From: Blastocatellia bacterium
GTDB lineage: Bacteria; Acidobacteriota; Blastocatellia; Chloracidobacteriales; JADJPF01
Direction: 5' to 3'
Assembly: GCA_025057015.1 (NCBI GenBank)
Contig: JANWYG010000008.1
Span: 152,722 to 216,721 of the forward strand
DNA length: 64,000 nt
Positions 7,996 through 17,408 of the stretch are shown in pieces. The notes below the pieces were generated by a model that saw nothing but the letters and a program-made list of their open reading frames with translations, searched no databases and was not told the DNA's origin. A program made the position numbers and the translations under genes. Within the stretch, counting starts at the first letter, position 1. Every line of letters starts with the position of its first letter.

Positions 7996-9525
7996 TTATG
8001 GGATAGGGGCCTTGGGTAGCATGCCCGTCATTCCAGTAGCACCAGGGCTTGCGCTCAAGGCTCGCGAGTGTGCCCAGCTCTTGATCTGCTTGATCTGTTC
8101 GGTCATCGTTTGTGAGAGCGGTATAGTATGGGAAATTACTTTGAGCAAATGGGCCTGTGAAAGGGGCTGTTTTTCATGATGTGCTTCTATTATAGCTGAA
8201 GCAACACAGCTTTCAATCTCTGCGCCGTTCCATCCTTCTGTAGCTTTGGCTAGCACGTCAAAGTCAAAATCTGCAGTGATGTTTCTCTTTTGCAGATGGA
8301 CCTTGAAAATTTGTACTCGCTCCCTTTCGTTAGGTAGTCCAAAGAAGAAAACCTGGTCAAAGCGTCCCTTGCGGATGAATTCTGCTGGCAGTAGATCGAT
8401 ACGGTTTGCTGTAGCGGCTACAAAAACCATAGACTCTTTCTCTTGCATCCAGGTGAGAAAGGCAGCCAGGATTCTGGAAGCTGGGCTTGACCCACTGTCT
8501 TTGACGCCCGTCATTCCTGCTTCGATCTCGTCTATCCATAGTATTACAGGAGCGATGCTTTCTACATCTCGTAGCGCCTGTGAAAACGCCATTTCGGGCG
8601 AGCCATACTGACCGGAGAAGACAGCTCCCATGTCCAGCCTAAACAGCGGCAAGTTCCATAGCGTCGAGATTACTTTCACGGCTAGACTCTTTCCGCAGCC
8701 AGAGATGCCCATCATTAAGAGTCCCTTAGGAATAGGAACTCCGCTGTCTCTAGCCTCTGGCGTGAAGAGATTGGCACGCATCTTCAGCCATTGTTTGAGG
8801 TTATCATACCCTCCTATGTCGTCGATACTATAGCGAGGATAGATGAATTCCAGAGGGCTCTCTCGGTGTGTAATCTGTTCTTTTTGTAGTAAGATTTGGT
8901 CGAGCATGCCGAGAGTAAACTGCGAGTTCCCATAGAAGACTTTGTTCAGTACGTGCTGAATTTCGTTGTAAGTAAACCCTTTGAGGCCGTTGACTATGGA
9001 ATTTAGTAGCGCTCGGTCTTGGATTGTTGTTTTGAAGAACTTGCGCGAAGTATCTTCTAAAATTGGCCTTATCTCGTCTTCTCCGGGAAGTCCTATCTCT
9101 ATTAAGTAGATCTCTTTCTTTAGCTCGATTGGGATGTTTAGCACAGGTCCGAGCAGGAAGATAGTCTTGTTTTGACCTTTGAGCATGTAGTAGCAATCGC
9201 GTAAGCGACGGATGAGTAGCAGATTATCAGCAAGGTGCCTATGAAAGTCCTTGAGTACATAAAACCCTGGACTGGGAGACCTGAGAACGAATTCTAGCGC
9301 CTTCATTGGCTCTTGCGTGTTTTGTATAAAGCCTTCTACCGATCTGAACCCTTGTGTGAAAGTCCAGTTAAAATATTTTCGGTTTTCAGGTAGTGATTTG
9401 CATATGTTGAAAAGCATCCTCTCTACTCTGTCCTCTTCCCAGCTTAGGAGGTATATAATCGGGTAATTGCCAAAAACTGCACCTTTGATCTTGTCTATGG
9501 GAGATACGTTCATTGCGGCTCTCAT
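7996..9525 (-). CDS. Ycf46-like AAA+ ATPase
   Basis: 509 residues. The N-terminal half (about 1-225) is a divergent helical region; the C-terminal half is an AAA+ domain related to FtsH/Cdc48. It has Walker A G-I-S-G-C-G-K-S (273-280), Walker B V-I-L-W-I-D-E-I-E (328-335) and an arginine-rich R-K-G-R-F-D sensor region. This arrangement matches the cyanobacterial and plastid Ycf46 family. The start ATG at 9525 has GGAG six bases upstream. It lies 65 bases downstream of the mla operon and could be cotranscribed. The biological role of Ycf46 proteins in bacteria is poorly defined; links to CO2 use have been proposed in cyanobacteria. Confidence 0.85.
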   Translation of the reverse strand: MRAAMNVSPIDKIKGAVFGNYPIIYLLSWEEDRVERMLFNICKSLPENRKYFNWTFTQGFRSVEGFIQNTQEPMKALEFVLRSPSPGFYVLKDFHRHLADNLLLIRRLRDCYYMLKGQNKTIFLLGPVLNIPIELKKEIYLIEIGLPGEDEIRPILEDTSRKFFKTTIQDRALLNSIVNGLKGFTYNEIQHVLNKVFYGNSQFTLGMLDQILLQKEQITHRESPLEFIYPRYSIDDIGGYDNLKQWLKMRANLFTPEARDSGVPIPKGLLMMGISGCGKSLAVKVISTLWNLPLFRLDMGAVFSGQYGSPEMAFSQALRDVESIAPVILWIDEIEAGMTGVKDSGSSPASRILAAFLTWMQEKESMVFVAATANRIDLLPAEFIRKGRFDQVFFFGLPNERERVQIFKVHLQKRNITADFDFDVLAKATEGWNGAEIESCVASAIIEAHHEKQPLSQAHLLKVISHTIPLSQTMTEQIKQIKSWAHSRALSASPGATGMTGMLPKAPIP

Positions 9526-9589
9526 AGGCTGCTCCGAAAAGTTGATATCGAAGATTTTTTCAAATCATAGCATGACAGCTTGGCAAAAA

Positions 9590-10666
9590 CTAAAACAAAG
9601 TAAACTTGATGTACTTGCGAGGGGTTTGTTTCATATCGTAGGCTATCTTGTCTATCTCGGCCAGTATTTGTGATAGGTTGCTACTTAGACGTGGGTCTTT
9701 TATCAGTCGTCCTAGCGAGCCGTGTTGCTCTTCGGTAGCTTGGTAGAGCTTGCCTAAATTTTGTCGCAACGCTTGTAATTCGCTTGTGTGGATGGATAGA
9801 TTTTGCTTGCGGATTTTGTCTATTGCGTTGAAGATTCTTTCTAAGCGTTTTTGTAGAGTAAAGAGCTTTTGCTCGATTTCTTGTCGCTGCGAGATGAACT
9901 TAGCAGCGCTGCCTTCAGAACGCTCGAGAAGAGCCTTCAATTGTCGTAGCAAAGAAGAGAGGTTTTCTATGCGCTCTAGGTTTTTCGGATCCCTTTTGAA
10001 CCGAGCTAGACTCTTGCTCTCTTCCAGTTCCTTAGAAAGTAACTCTACTTCTTGCTGTAGGCTCCTTACACTGGCTTCGAACTCGTCTGTCCGGGCAAGT
10101 TTACCTGCCGTACCGCGTCCGGCCTTATAGTGCTTCTCGGATTGTCGCATTAATTCCAATGTGCGTTCAAAGTTGCTTCTCATATCGTGGCTGCGGTCTA
10201 CTAGCATACTGATGTTGACTTCTACGTCACTGGCTATGTAGTCACCGCTACTTGTTGCAGCAGCTGCTGCCGTGCCTGGATAAATATCCACCGAGCGGTC
10301 GCCTAAAGATCCTGATACTATCAGTGTAGCTTTGGCGTCTTTACGGATCATCTCGCCTGTGGGATGGCCATTTATTTCGTTTTCTAGTTCAAAGACTATT
10401 TCAAAGTATTCTCTAGAGTTTCTGTTTTGTGGCGGTTGTAGGAAACGTATTTCCTTTACCGAACCTACTTTCACACCTGCAAGGTATACAGGAGCTCCTG
10501 TTTTAATACCGTCTGCATATTCAAACTTAGCCTTGAGTATGAATGGATTATAAAATTGTTGCCAAAGTAGGAAATCAACTACGACAGCAAGCAGCAAGCC
10601 TATGACGACTATCGTTAATAGTTCACTTTGTGGCTTTGGAGGTTTTGGAAGTAATCTTTTTCGCAT
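9590..10666 (-). CDS. MCE domain lipid-transport substrate-binding protein (second MlaD-like)
   Basis: 358 residues. An N-terminal membrane helix (about 17-35) precedes an MCE domain (about 40-145, with the A-P-V-Y-L-A-G-V-K-V-G pattern). A long helical, coiled-coil-rich C-terminal region follows (about 160-350). One copy of the G-R-G-T-A-G-K-L motif and a degenerate G-S-L-G-R-L-I-K-D-P motif are seen, echoing the repeats of its neighbour. Its ATG overlaps the stop codon of the upstream MCE gene (TGATG), so translation is coupled. As part of an Mla system it should sit at the inner membrane facing the periplasm and bind phospholipid. Confidence 0.85.
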   Translation of the reverse strand: MRKRLLPKPPKPQSELLTIVVIGLLLAVVVDFLLWQQFYNPFILKAKFEYADGIKTGAPVYLAGVKVGSVKEIRFLQPPQNRNSREYFEIVFELENEINGHPTGEMIRKDAKATLIVSGSLGDRSVDIYPGTAAAAATSSGDYIASDVEVNISMLVDRSHDMRSNFERTLELMRQSEKHYKAGRGTAGKLARTDEFEASVRSLQQEVELLSKELEESKSLARFKRDPKNLERIENLSSLLRQLKALLERSEGSAAKFISQRQEIEQKLFTLQKRLERIFNAIDKIRKQNLSIHTSELQALRQNLGKLYQATEEQHGSLGRLIKDPRLSSNLSQILAEIDKIAYDMKQTPRKYIKFTLF

Positions 10667-11787
10667 CAGAATATGCGTATCTTTATAGTCAAGTACTTTT
10701 TCGGGTCGCGCCTAAAATCTGAGAGCAATTTGATAGTTTCTAAAGACGCAGAGTTGAGATTTTCATAAAGCGAGGGATCTTTGAGTAATTTGCCGGCGGA
10801 GCCTTCACCGCGAGCAAGACTTGCTGAGATACGGTTGAGGTTTGCGACCGTGGCATTTGCTTCGGTATAGAGGCTATCGTCGGTAATTAACTTGCCAACA
10901 GTGCCTTCGCCGCGATCTATTTTAGCTACGATTTGTTCTAGTCTATCTGCTATGCGGTCGAGCCGGGCTATGCTGCTTGCAGTGTTATCATATAACTGTT
11001 CGTCGCGGGCAAGCTTTCCAAGAGTGCCGCGTCCAGAGGCTATCTCGTTGAGTATCTTTTCAAGTTGCACCGTGACTTTTACTACTTGCTCGTAGAGCTG
11101 GGGATCGTTAAGCAGTTGTCCTACAGTGCCGCGCCCTTCGCGGACACGTTTTACTAAGTTTTGGGCTTCTACTACAGTTTGATTGAGGTTGTTGTAGAGC
11201 GTTTCATCAGTGATAAGTTTGCCAGCTGTGCCCTGACCTTTGTTGATCTTTTCGGCAATCTCTTTAACTTCGTTAGAAAGCAAAGTAAAGTTTGCTAGTA
11301 TGTCATTTGCACCGGTGACCAGTTGTTTTATGGTCATTTCTTGAGCACTTTGTATCTCCCCACCGTTCGGCACTGGTTTACCGCCTTCGAGCGTACCTGG
11401 GGTGATGTCAATTACCTTATCACCAAGTAAACCAACCGAGCCAAGTATTGCTCTTGAATCAGTGCGAATGCGCTGTCCTGCGGGTATGCCATCTATGGTA
11501 TCGCTTATCTTCATTACGACTTCGACGCTGCGACTCTCCTGCTCGTTTTGTGCTATAGGTAGTAGGTTAACTTCTGTGACTTGACCGATACTCACTCCAG
11601 CTAAGCGAACCTCTGTTCCGGGCCTTAAGCCCTCTACCTGTGCTAGCTTTGTCCTGATATAGTAAGGTCTTTCGAAGAAAGTGAGATCTCCGCTAATGCT
11701 CAATATCATCGCTATTAGTATGCAGATGCTTATGAAGACTAGTAAACCTACCCTGAGATCGGCAAACCCTACACCTCTTTTAGTCAT
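10666..11787 (-). CDS. mlaD: MlaD-like MCE protein with repeat ladder
   Basis: 373 residues: one N-terminal membrane helix (about 12-34), an MCE domain (about 38-132), then a helical tail carrying five copies of a motif G-x-G-T/S-x-G-K/Q-L-x-x-D-x-x-L-Y starting at residues 184, 218, 252, 293 and 327. The spacing is 34, 34, 41 and 34 residues. In Mla systems such proteins form hexameric rings that pass phospholipid across the periplasm. The regular repeats could build an extended tube or needle; that is inference. It follows mlaF by 16 bases. Confidence 0.9.
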   Translation of the reverse strand: MTKRGVGFADLRVGLLVFISICILIAMILSISGDLTFFERPYYIRTKLAQVEGLRPGTEVRLAGVSIGQVTEVNLLPIAQNEQESRSVEVVMKISDTIDGIPAGQRIRTDSRAILGSVGLLGDKVIDITPGTLEGGKPVPNGGEIQSAQEMTIKQLVTGANDILANFTLLSNEVKEIAEKINKGQGTAGKLITDETLYNNLNQTVVEAQNLVKRVREGRGTVGQLLNDPQLYEQVVKVTVQLEKILNEIASGRGTLGKLARDEQLYDNTASSIARLDRIADRLEQIVAKIDRGEGTVGKLITDDSLYTEANATVANLNRISASLARGEGSAGKLLKDPSLYENLNSASLETIKLLSDFRRDPKKYLTIKIRIF

Positions 11788-11803
11788 CTTTGACCTCCTT
11801 TCA

Positions 11804-12601
11804 TCAGGAGATAAACTCTCTTATATAAGGATCCTGGGAAGCCCAAAGCTCATTACCAGAGCCTTCGAAGATTATTTTACCTTCTTTGAGCATGACAAAT
11901 TCTGTGCTGTCGCCATTCATTCCTTGTTCGTTCTTAACTACTTGTAGCTTGCCAGCTTCGTCTACTATGATTTTTTCCGAAGCGAGCTTCCTGGCATCTC
12001 GCAACTGATGAGTGACGAATATCGAACTTACTCCTTCTATATCACGCAGTTTCATTGCCAGTTCTACTATTGTACAAGAGGTGGGTGGATCTAGTCCTGC
12101 TGTAGGTTCATCGAAAAGTATAATCTTGGGATGACCTACAAGTGCTCGTGCTATGCCGACACGTCGTCTCATACCGCCAGAAAGTTCTGAAGGCATCTTG
12201 TAGATAGCTTCTTCAAGATCTACGAATCTCAACATCTGACGAACGACTCGCTCGACGTCTTTTTCCTTAACTCCTTTTTCAAAGAGCTTGAACCCGACAT
12301 TTTCGAACACGTTCAGACTATCAAATAGAGCTCCTTCTTGAAAGACCATGCCTATTTTTTGTCTTACTTCTATTAGCTCCCGTTCTGACAGATCTGTTAT
12401 GTCCTGTCCGTCGACGAATATTCTACCGCCGTCGGGCTTAAGCAGTCCTAGCACGAGTTTGAGTGTAGTCGATTTACCGGTGCCAGAGCCACCCATCAGT
12501 ATCAAAGTCTTACCTTGCTTGACGCGAAAACTTACGCCGTCGAGTATCTTTTGCTCTCCAAAGGATAGATACACGTCTTTAAACTCTATAGCTGGGTTCA
12601 T
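11804..12601 (-). CDS. mlaF: ABC transporter ATP-binding protein of the Mla lipid transport system
   Basis: 265 residues. Walker [10 protein letters not shown] (37-45), ABC signature L-S-G-G-M (140-144), Walker B I-L-F-D-E-P (161-166) and a switch histidine in F-V-T-H-Q are all present, so it should hydrolyse ATP. The A-G-L-D-P-P sequence after Walker B and the R-R-R-V stretch after the signature are typical of MlaF. It overlaps the mlaE stop codon by four bases (ATGA). Confidence 0.92.
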   Translation of the reverse strand: MNPAIEFKDVYLSFGEQKILDGVSFRVKQGKTLILMGGSGTGKSTTLKLVLGLLKPDGGRIFVDGQDITDLSERELIEVRQKIGMVFQEGALFDSLNVFENVGFKLFEKGVKEKDVERVVRQMLRFVDLEEAIYKMPSELSGGMRRRVGIARALVGHPKIILFDEPTAGLDPPTSCTIVELAMKLRDIEGVSSIFVTHQLRDARKLASEKIIVDEAGKLQVVKNEQGMNGDSTEFVMLKEGKIIFEGSGNELWASQDPYIREFIS

Positions 12602-13368
12602 AGTTTGGTACCTTCGGAGAGAGCCAAAATCAGCTTTGTTAGGAAGAAGTCAGCAACAAGAATGATTAATATGGATACGACTACGGATTGTGTGGTTGAG
12701 CGCCCGACGCCTACTGTACCACCATAAGTCCTTAGGCCACAGCGGCATCCCACGACGGCAACTATCAAACCAAAGACTACGGGTTTTAGTAAAGTGCTAA
12801 AAATATCGTTGTAATTGAGAGCTTCTTTTGCGGAGGCTATGTATACTGATGTGGGTATATGTAGTAGCGTCGTAGATATGACCCATCCTCCTATGGTGCC
12901 TACTACGTTGGCGAAGATGGTCAGTGTGGGTGCCATAAATAGCAATGCTAGTAGTCGTGGTCTTACAAGTTTTTTGAGTGGATCTGTTCCAAGAGCACGC
13001 ATTGCGTCTATTTGTTCAGAGACTTTCATAGCACCCAGTTCGGCAGCCATTCCTGAGCCTATGCGGCCCGCAAGAAGTATACAGGTAAGTACAGGACCTA
13101 GCTCGCGTATTAGAGACGTGGCTACAAGGCGACCTGTGTAGTTCTGTGCCCCAAAAGATAGCAGTACGTTAGAGGTTTGCAGCGCCAGGATTGAGCCTAT
13201 AGAAAAGCCGGCTAGCAGCACTATAGGCAGACTGCCTACGCCTATTATATCCATCTGATGTATGGCTTCTCGAATGTAGTATGGTCTGCGTGTGAGACCT
13301 CGTAATGAGTTTACGACCATCAAGGTCGATTCTTGAAGTTCTATCAGTACTAGAAATATCGGGTTCAT
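12598..13368 (-). CDS. mlaE: ABC transporter permease of the Mla lipid transport system
   Basis: 256 residues, within the usual MlaE length. Five to six hydrophobic segments and the conserved [20 protein letters not shown] block identify the family. With MlaF it forms the inner-membrane core that moves phospholipid between membranes, which implies a diderm envelope. It is the first gene of the operon mlaE-mlaF-mlaD-mlaD. AAGGA lies just before the ATG. Confidence 0.92.
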   Translation of the reverse strand: MNPIFLVLIELQESTLMVVNSLRGLTRRPYYIREAIHQMDIIGVGSLPIVLLAGFSIGSILALQTSNVLLSFGAQNYTGRLVATSLIRELGPVLTCILLAGRIGSGMAAELGAMKVSEQIDAMRALGTDPLKKLVRPRLLALLFMAPTLTIFANVVGTIGGWVISTTLLHIPTSVYIASAKEALNYNDIFSTLLKPVVFGLIVAVVGCRCGLRTYGGTVGVGRSTTQSVVVSILIILVADFFLTKLILALSEGTKL

Positions 13369-13405
13369 TATGTCCTTAAGAGCCGAATATGAAGCAACCT
13401 GCTAA

Positions 13406-13411
13406 ATTATA
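13406..13411 (-). promoter_or_regulatory. -10 element of the mla operon promoter
   Basis: A perfect TATAAT reads on the minus strand, 38 bases upstream of the mlaE start codon. No good -35 hexamer is seen at 16-18 bp, so the promoter may need an activator or be weak. Confidence 0.5.
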
Positions 13412-13461
13412 CGACCGCTTTGCAAATGCTGCTATCCGAGATTCATTCTTTTGACGGCAGA

Positions 13462-14928
13462 TTAAAATTGTTTACCAAAGAACTTGGCAATTTGCGGGCT
13501 CGCCCAAAGTTGCCAACCTAGCCTAATGGTGTTATATATCCTGCTCCAGTTGATTTTTCCTGACTTTACGTCATGTAGGCTATCGATTACATGTTGCCTC
13601 AGTAAAGCAGTTTCCCGTCTGAGTAGGAAATCTCTTGCGTAAGGTCTGGCTACTTCCATAAAGTTGAACTCTGGATTAGTTTGTATGCTTATTCCTTCAA
13701 GCGTCATTAGTGCCCTAATTATGAAGGTGAAAGATGAAGGCGTAGTAAACGGATACTTGTACATCAGTTCGCCGACTTCGTAAGTCAATTCTTTGAAATT
13801 CACCTCTGAGAGCTTTAGATCGATCTTGCGCTCGAACATATTTCGCAAGACTTGTCTAAACTCAGACATATCAATTTCACCTTTGAGAAAGTCCAAGGCT
13901 ATTAGGTCGTCTATCAGTCCATCAAAATCTCTTTCCAAGATGTGGAAGAAGGCGGAAACCATAAGCTGTTGTAACCTAGGGGTTATGATACCCACCATAC
14001 CAAAATCAAAGAATGTCAAACGGCCGTCGTAAGTTACTAGCAGGTTGCCTGGGTGTGGATCAGCATGAAAGAAACCATCTTCTAGAAGTTGTTTGAAATA
14101 CGTTCTATGCATCAGCTCGTTTATCGCTTTGGGCGATTGTCCTTGGGCAATCAGAGCGTCAAGATCTACTACTTTAACACCTCTGATGAACTCCATAGTA
14201 AGGACGCGTTTGGAACAAAACTCCCAGTAGATTCTAGGGACATAGACTTCTTTCCAGTCTTTGAAGTTTTCCTTGAATCGCTCTGCGTTTCTAGCCTCGC
14301 GTAAGTAGTCAGTTTCTTCGGCTACCATACGTTCAAACTCATCCAGCATTCCCAACCAATCGTACCCTGCTAGAAGTTTAGTTCGCTCGCTTAGCAAACG
14401 GACTATGCTACGCAGTATTTTGAGATCAAAAGCGATTACAGCTTCTAGGTTTGGACGTTGTACCTTGATGGCCACTTCTTGCCCTGATTTCAGACGCGCA
14501 TGATAGACTTGCCCTAGGCTTGCTGCAGCTATTGGTTCTGGGGTTATCTCGGCAAAAAGTTCTTGAGGGTGACGTCCAAGCTCTTTTTCTACTATGGCGA
14601 ATGCAACCTCGTTTGGAAACTTCGGAACTTTGTCTTGTAGTTTGGATAGCTCATCGATGTAAGGGATCGGCAACAGATCGGCGCGAGTACCAAGAGCTTG
14701 ACCTATTTTGATGAAAGTAGGGCCTAACCAGAGAAGTCTTTCTAAGAGCTTGCGGGCTTGTCTGCGTAGCCTCGCTTCACGAGAAGCTTGCTTACCTAGC
14801 CATCCTTTGAAATCAAGATAGACATAGAGCAAGAAGTTAAATAGTGTCCATACTATTACTATCGGCCGAGTTACTCGGTGCCAGAACGAAAGATGCTTTT
14901 TATCATCAGGCATCTGCATTTTCTTCAA
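13462..14928 (-). CDS. UbiB/AarF/ABC1 family atypical kinase
   Basis: 488 residues. The family marker K-x-G-Q (K-I-G-Q-A-L-G-T-R) lies near 72-80, followed by the alanine-rich loop A-A-A-S-L-G-Q-V-Y, an ATP-binding lysine in V-A-I-K-V-Q-R, the catalytic H-A-D-P-H-P-G-N-L and the metal-binding D-F-G. Two hydrophobic segments may anchor the N-terminus and C-terminus. The family supports isoprenoid quinone or other isoprenoid lipid metabolism through ATPase activity. The start may be the TTG at 14928 or the ATG at 14919; the GGAGG upstream is rather distant from both. Confidence 0.88.
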   Translation of the reverse strand: MKKMQMPDDKKHLSFWHRVTRPIVIVWTLFNFLLYVYLDFKGWLGKQASREARLRRQARKLLERLLWLGPTFIKIGQALGTRADLLPIPYIDELSKLQDKVPKFPNEVAFAIVEKELGRHPQELFAEITPEPIAAASLGQVYHARLKSGQEVAIKVQRPNLEAVIAFDLKILRSIVRLLSERTKLLAGYDWLGMLDEFERMVAEETDYLREARNAERFKENFKDWKEVYVPRIYWEFCSKRVLTMEFIRGVKVVDLDALIAQGQSPKAINELMHRTYFKQLLEDGFFHADPHPGNLLVTYDGRLTFFDFGMVGIITPRLQQLMVSAFFHILERDFDGLIDDLIALDFLKGEIDMSEFRQVLRNMFERKIDLKLSEVNFKELTYEVGELMYKYPFTTPSSFTFIIRALMTLEGISIQTNPEFNFMEVARPYARDFLLRRETALLRQHVIDSLHDVKSGKINWSRIYNTIRLGWQLWASPQIAKFFGKQF

Positions 14929-15009
14929 GTAGAATAATGTCCCTCCTTCAGAGTAGGATATTACAGGCAGCAGCCAGTGAAAATGACAGATGCCGACGAT
15001 TAGGCAGAG

Positions 15010-15564
15010 CTACTGGCTCTGAAACTCTATAAGAGCATCTTTGATCGCTTTGTCGATCATATCGTCATCTGACTTTATAGCAGCAGCATATAGTCCTTCA
15101 GAAATTATCCTTCTGCCATCCTGCGAGAGCATCTGAAACTGAGGCAAGCTATACTCCTTGTGGAACTCAGTCGGAAACTTTAGCACTATGACCGCTGCCT
15201 TTGGTTCGAGGATCTTGAACTGTATGATGTCTTCAGCGTTAAAGCTACCTTTTGGTATAAAAGTAGCCACTTCAACTTCGAAGCCTTCTTTGCGGACTAG
15301 GTATTCTAAAAACCTTTCCATAGGACTTTTAGCTGGTTTTTGAGCTTCTGGCTTTGTTTTAGGCTCGGATGACTGTGCGGTGCTCGGTTGGGAGGAGTTT
15401 TTGTTAGGCTGTACTTCGCTTGTTTTATCTAGCTGCGATTTGTCAGAGCCTTGTGCAGTTGTAACTGTCTGTATTTCAGGTTGCTTAACGGATGAAGACA
15501 CATCGTCTCCGCATCCAGCAAATACTAGTGCTATGGTTAAAACACAGAATAAGCGAAAAAACAT
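15010..15564 (-). CDS. predicted lipoprotein of unknown function
   Basis: 184 residues. The signal ends in a lipobox F-A-G-C (Cys18), so it should be lipidated. A Ser/Gln/Thr/Lys-rich linker (about 20-75) precedes a small folded region (about 78-184). No known domain was recognised. The ATG follows the stop codon of the acyl-CoA dehydrogenase gene by two bases and uses a GGAG inside that gene's last codons, so the two are translationally coupled. Confidence 0.7.
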   Translation of the reverse strand: MFFRLFCVLTIALVFAGCGDDVSSSVKQPEIQTVTTAQGSDKSQLDKTSEVQPNKNSSQPSTAQSSEPKTKPEAQKPAKSPMERFLEYLVRKEGFEVEVATFIPKGSFNAEDIIQFKILEPKAAVIVLKFPTEFHKEYSLPQFQMLSQDGRRIISEGLYAAAIKSDDDMIDKAIKDALIEFQSQ

Positions 15565-15566
15565 AT

Positions 15567-17198
15567 CTACTCCATATTTAAAGATTCTAATTCGCCAAGG
15601 ACTAACTTTCGGGCATTGGCTAAATTTATCCCATCTCCTAGGTGTTTATCAATGTAACATTCTGCTACTAGCGATGCATCTGGGGCGTTAGTTTCAGAGA
15701 TAAGAAATACGGCCTGTATCAGTCTACACAGCCTATCGGTGAGCATTTTGGCTGTAAACTCTCTTTCTGGGTTCTCCTCAAGCAGTAACTCAAACTCTCT
15801 GGTCAGCTCTATTAAAGCTTTTTCTACAGTTTCTGATTTATCTTTGACCTTTGCTGCCAATGCGTCAAACAGCGCTAGGTGGGCAGATTCTTTGCGGGCA
15901 GCGCGCAAGGCATCCAGTACGAGAATATTTGTCGTTCCTTCCCATATGGGCAAAACTTGAGCGTCTCTTAGTAGCCTTGCAGTGACGAACTCTTCTATAT
16001 AGCCGTTTCCACCTAGTACTTCCATAGCTTCGCTTGCTGCCCAGACGGCCATGCGTGCCGTATAGTACTTAACAAGCGGTGTAAGGAGTCTAACTTGGGC
16101 CGCTTCAGAAGAAGTACCAGATCCGCTTTCCACCTTATCAAGCAGCCTGATGGTCTCTAGTACTAACAGCAGGCAAGCCCGCTGCTCTAGAATGAGATCC
16201 GCAAGCACTCGTGTTGTAAGCGGTAAATCTATTATCCGCTTCCCAAAGGCATGTCTGCCAGAGGAATGTATGAGAGCTTCGACTGTGGCACGTCGCATTA
16301 TTGCTACTGAAGCCACTGCGTTATAGAGCCGCGAGAGATTGATCATTTCTGCCATTTGAACGAAGCCTCTATCGAGCCGGCCGACGGGGTAAGCGAGAGC
16401 TCCGTTGAGCGTAATCTCACCTGTAGGCATCGAACGTACACCAAGTTTGTCTTTTAGGCGGTTTATTCGGTAACTGTTCCGTGTACCGTCATCAAGATAT
16501 TTGGGCATGTAGAAGAGCCCTAGGCCACGAGTACCGCTTGGAGCTCCGTCGGGACGCGCAAGCACGAGGATAGCTTCTGCACCAGCGTTGCTACAGAACC
16601 ATTTTTCGCCGTGCAGCCGCCACCAGCCAGAAGTGTCTTTTGTAGCTCTACAGGTATTTGCACCTACGTCGGAGCCACCTTGCTTTTCGGTTAAAAACAT
16701 CGCCCCTTGGTACAGATTCTCAAAGCTTCTGGATATTAGCCTGGGTAAGACATGTTGTTTTAGGTAGTCATCGCCGAATTTTTCTATCACTCTAGCAACG
16801 CCATCGGTCATGCAGATTGGGCAGAAAAGACCGCTTTCAGCTTGAGCAAAGAGGTAACCCATACCACCAATCGTAAGTAAGTACGGTATATAGCCGTATT
16901 CTCTACGCATTTCTGGGTCATAGTGTAGCCAGACTAAACCGGCTTCATAGCCGGCTATAGCCATTTCGATGTAAGCGGGATGAAACTCTATCTCGTCTAT
17001 TCGGTTGCCGTACCGGTCATAGGTTCTAAGCACGGGTGTTAGCTTGTCTGCGATTGCAGCGCATCGATCTATCTTTCCTGCAGCGGTTATTCCCAAGCTT
17101 GACAGGCGAGTCTCGGCCATTGGCCTGAGTGATTGTGGCAGGTGTCCTAGTATGTAGATCTGCAAGAATCGGTCTGTGCTCCAAAAACTAATTAACAT
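15567..17198 (-). CDS. AidB-like acyl-CoA dehydrogenase family protein
   Basis: 543 residues, matching the AidB subgroup (about 540) rather than the ~380-residue core acyl-CoA dehydrogenases. Matching motifs are D-R-Y-G-N-R-I-D-E-I-E-F-H-P-A-Y (61-76), T-E-K-Q-G-G-S-D (170-177), H-G-E-K-W-F-C-S-N (196-204) and L-G-G-N-G-Y-I-E-E near 410. In E. coli AidB is an FAD protein induced in the response to alkylating agents; its substrate is unsettled. Here it heads a two-gene unit with a lipoprotein. Two identical-architecture palindromes lie upstream (17216-17264), which suggests repressor control. Confidence 0.87.
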   Translation of the reverse strand: MLISFWSTDRFLQIYILGHLPQSLRPMAETRLSSLGITAAGKIDRCAAIADKLTPVLRTYDRYGNRIDEIEFHPAYIEMAIAGYEAGLVWLHYDPEMRREYGYIPYLLTIGGMGYLFAQAESGLFCPICMTDGVARVIEKFGDDYLKQHVLPRLISRSFENLYQGAMFLTEKQGGSDVGANTCRATKDTSGWWRLHGEKWFCSNAGAEAILVLARPDGAPSGTRGLGLFYMPKYLDDGTRNSYRINRLKDKLGVRSMPTGEITLNGALAYPVGRLDRGFVQMAEMINLSRLYNAVASVAIMRRATVEALIHSSGRHAFGKRIIDLPLTTRVLADLILEQRACLLLVLETIRLLDKVESGSGTSSEAAQVRLLTPLVKYYTARMAVWAASEAMEVLGGNGYIEEFVTARLLRDAQVLPIWEGTTNILVLDALRAARKESAHLALFDALAAKVKDKSETVEKALIELTREFELLLEENPEREFTAKMLTDRLCRLIQAVFLISETNAPDASLVAECYIDKHLGDGINLANARKLVLGELESLNME

Positions 17199-17215
17199 AA
17201 TAGTTCTCCCTCGAA

Positions 17216-17264
17216 TGACATCTATTGTCAGGCTACCCCACTAAAAGAGTGACAAAAAGTGTCA
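17216..17264 (-). promoter_or_regulatory. pair of TGACA-N5-TGTCA palindromes (candidate operators)
   Basis: Two perfect inverted repeats of the same form, TGACA-N5-TGTCA, lie at 17216-17230 and 17250-17264, with centres 34 bp apart. They are 18 and 52 bases upstream of the AidB-like gene start. The spacers differ, so only the arms are conserved, as expected for a dimeric repressor site. The distal one contains a TTGACA on the minus strand that could be a -35 hexamer. The opposing pilin-like gene starts 145 bases away. Confidence 0.6.
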
Positions 17265-17408
17265 ATTTTTACTGAGATTCGAGTAGCCAGACAGCTGTTA
17301 TTGCAGCTCTAATATAAGACTAGCAATATTTTTCAGGGCAAAGTCTGCTTTGTAGCACGAAATTTGCTCAGATCGAGTGCAGGTCCTTTAGCTGCTAGGA
17401 GTATAGCT

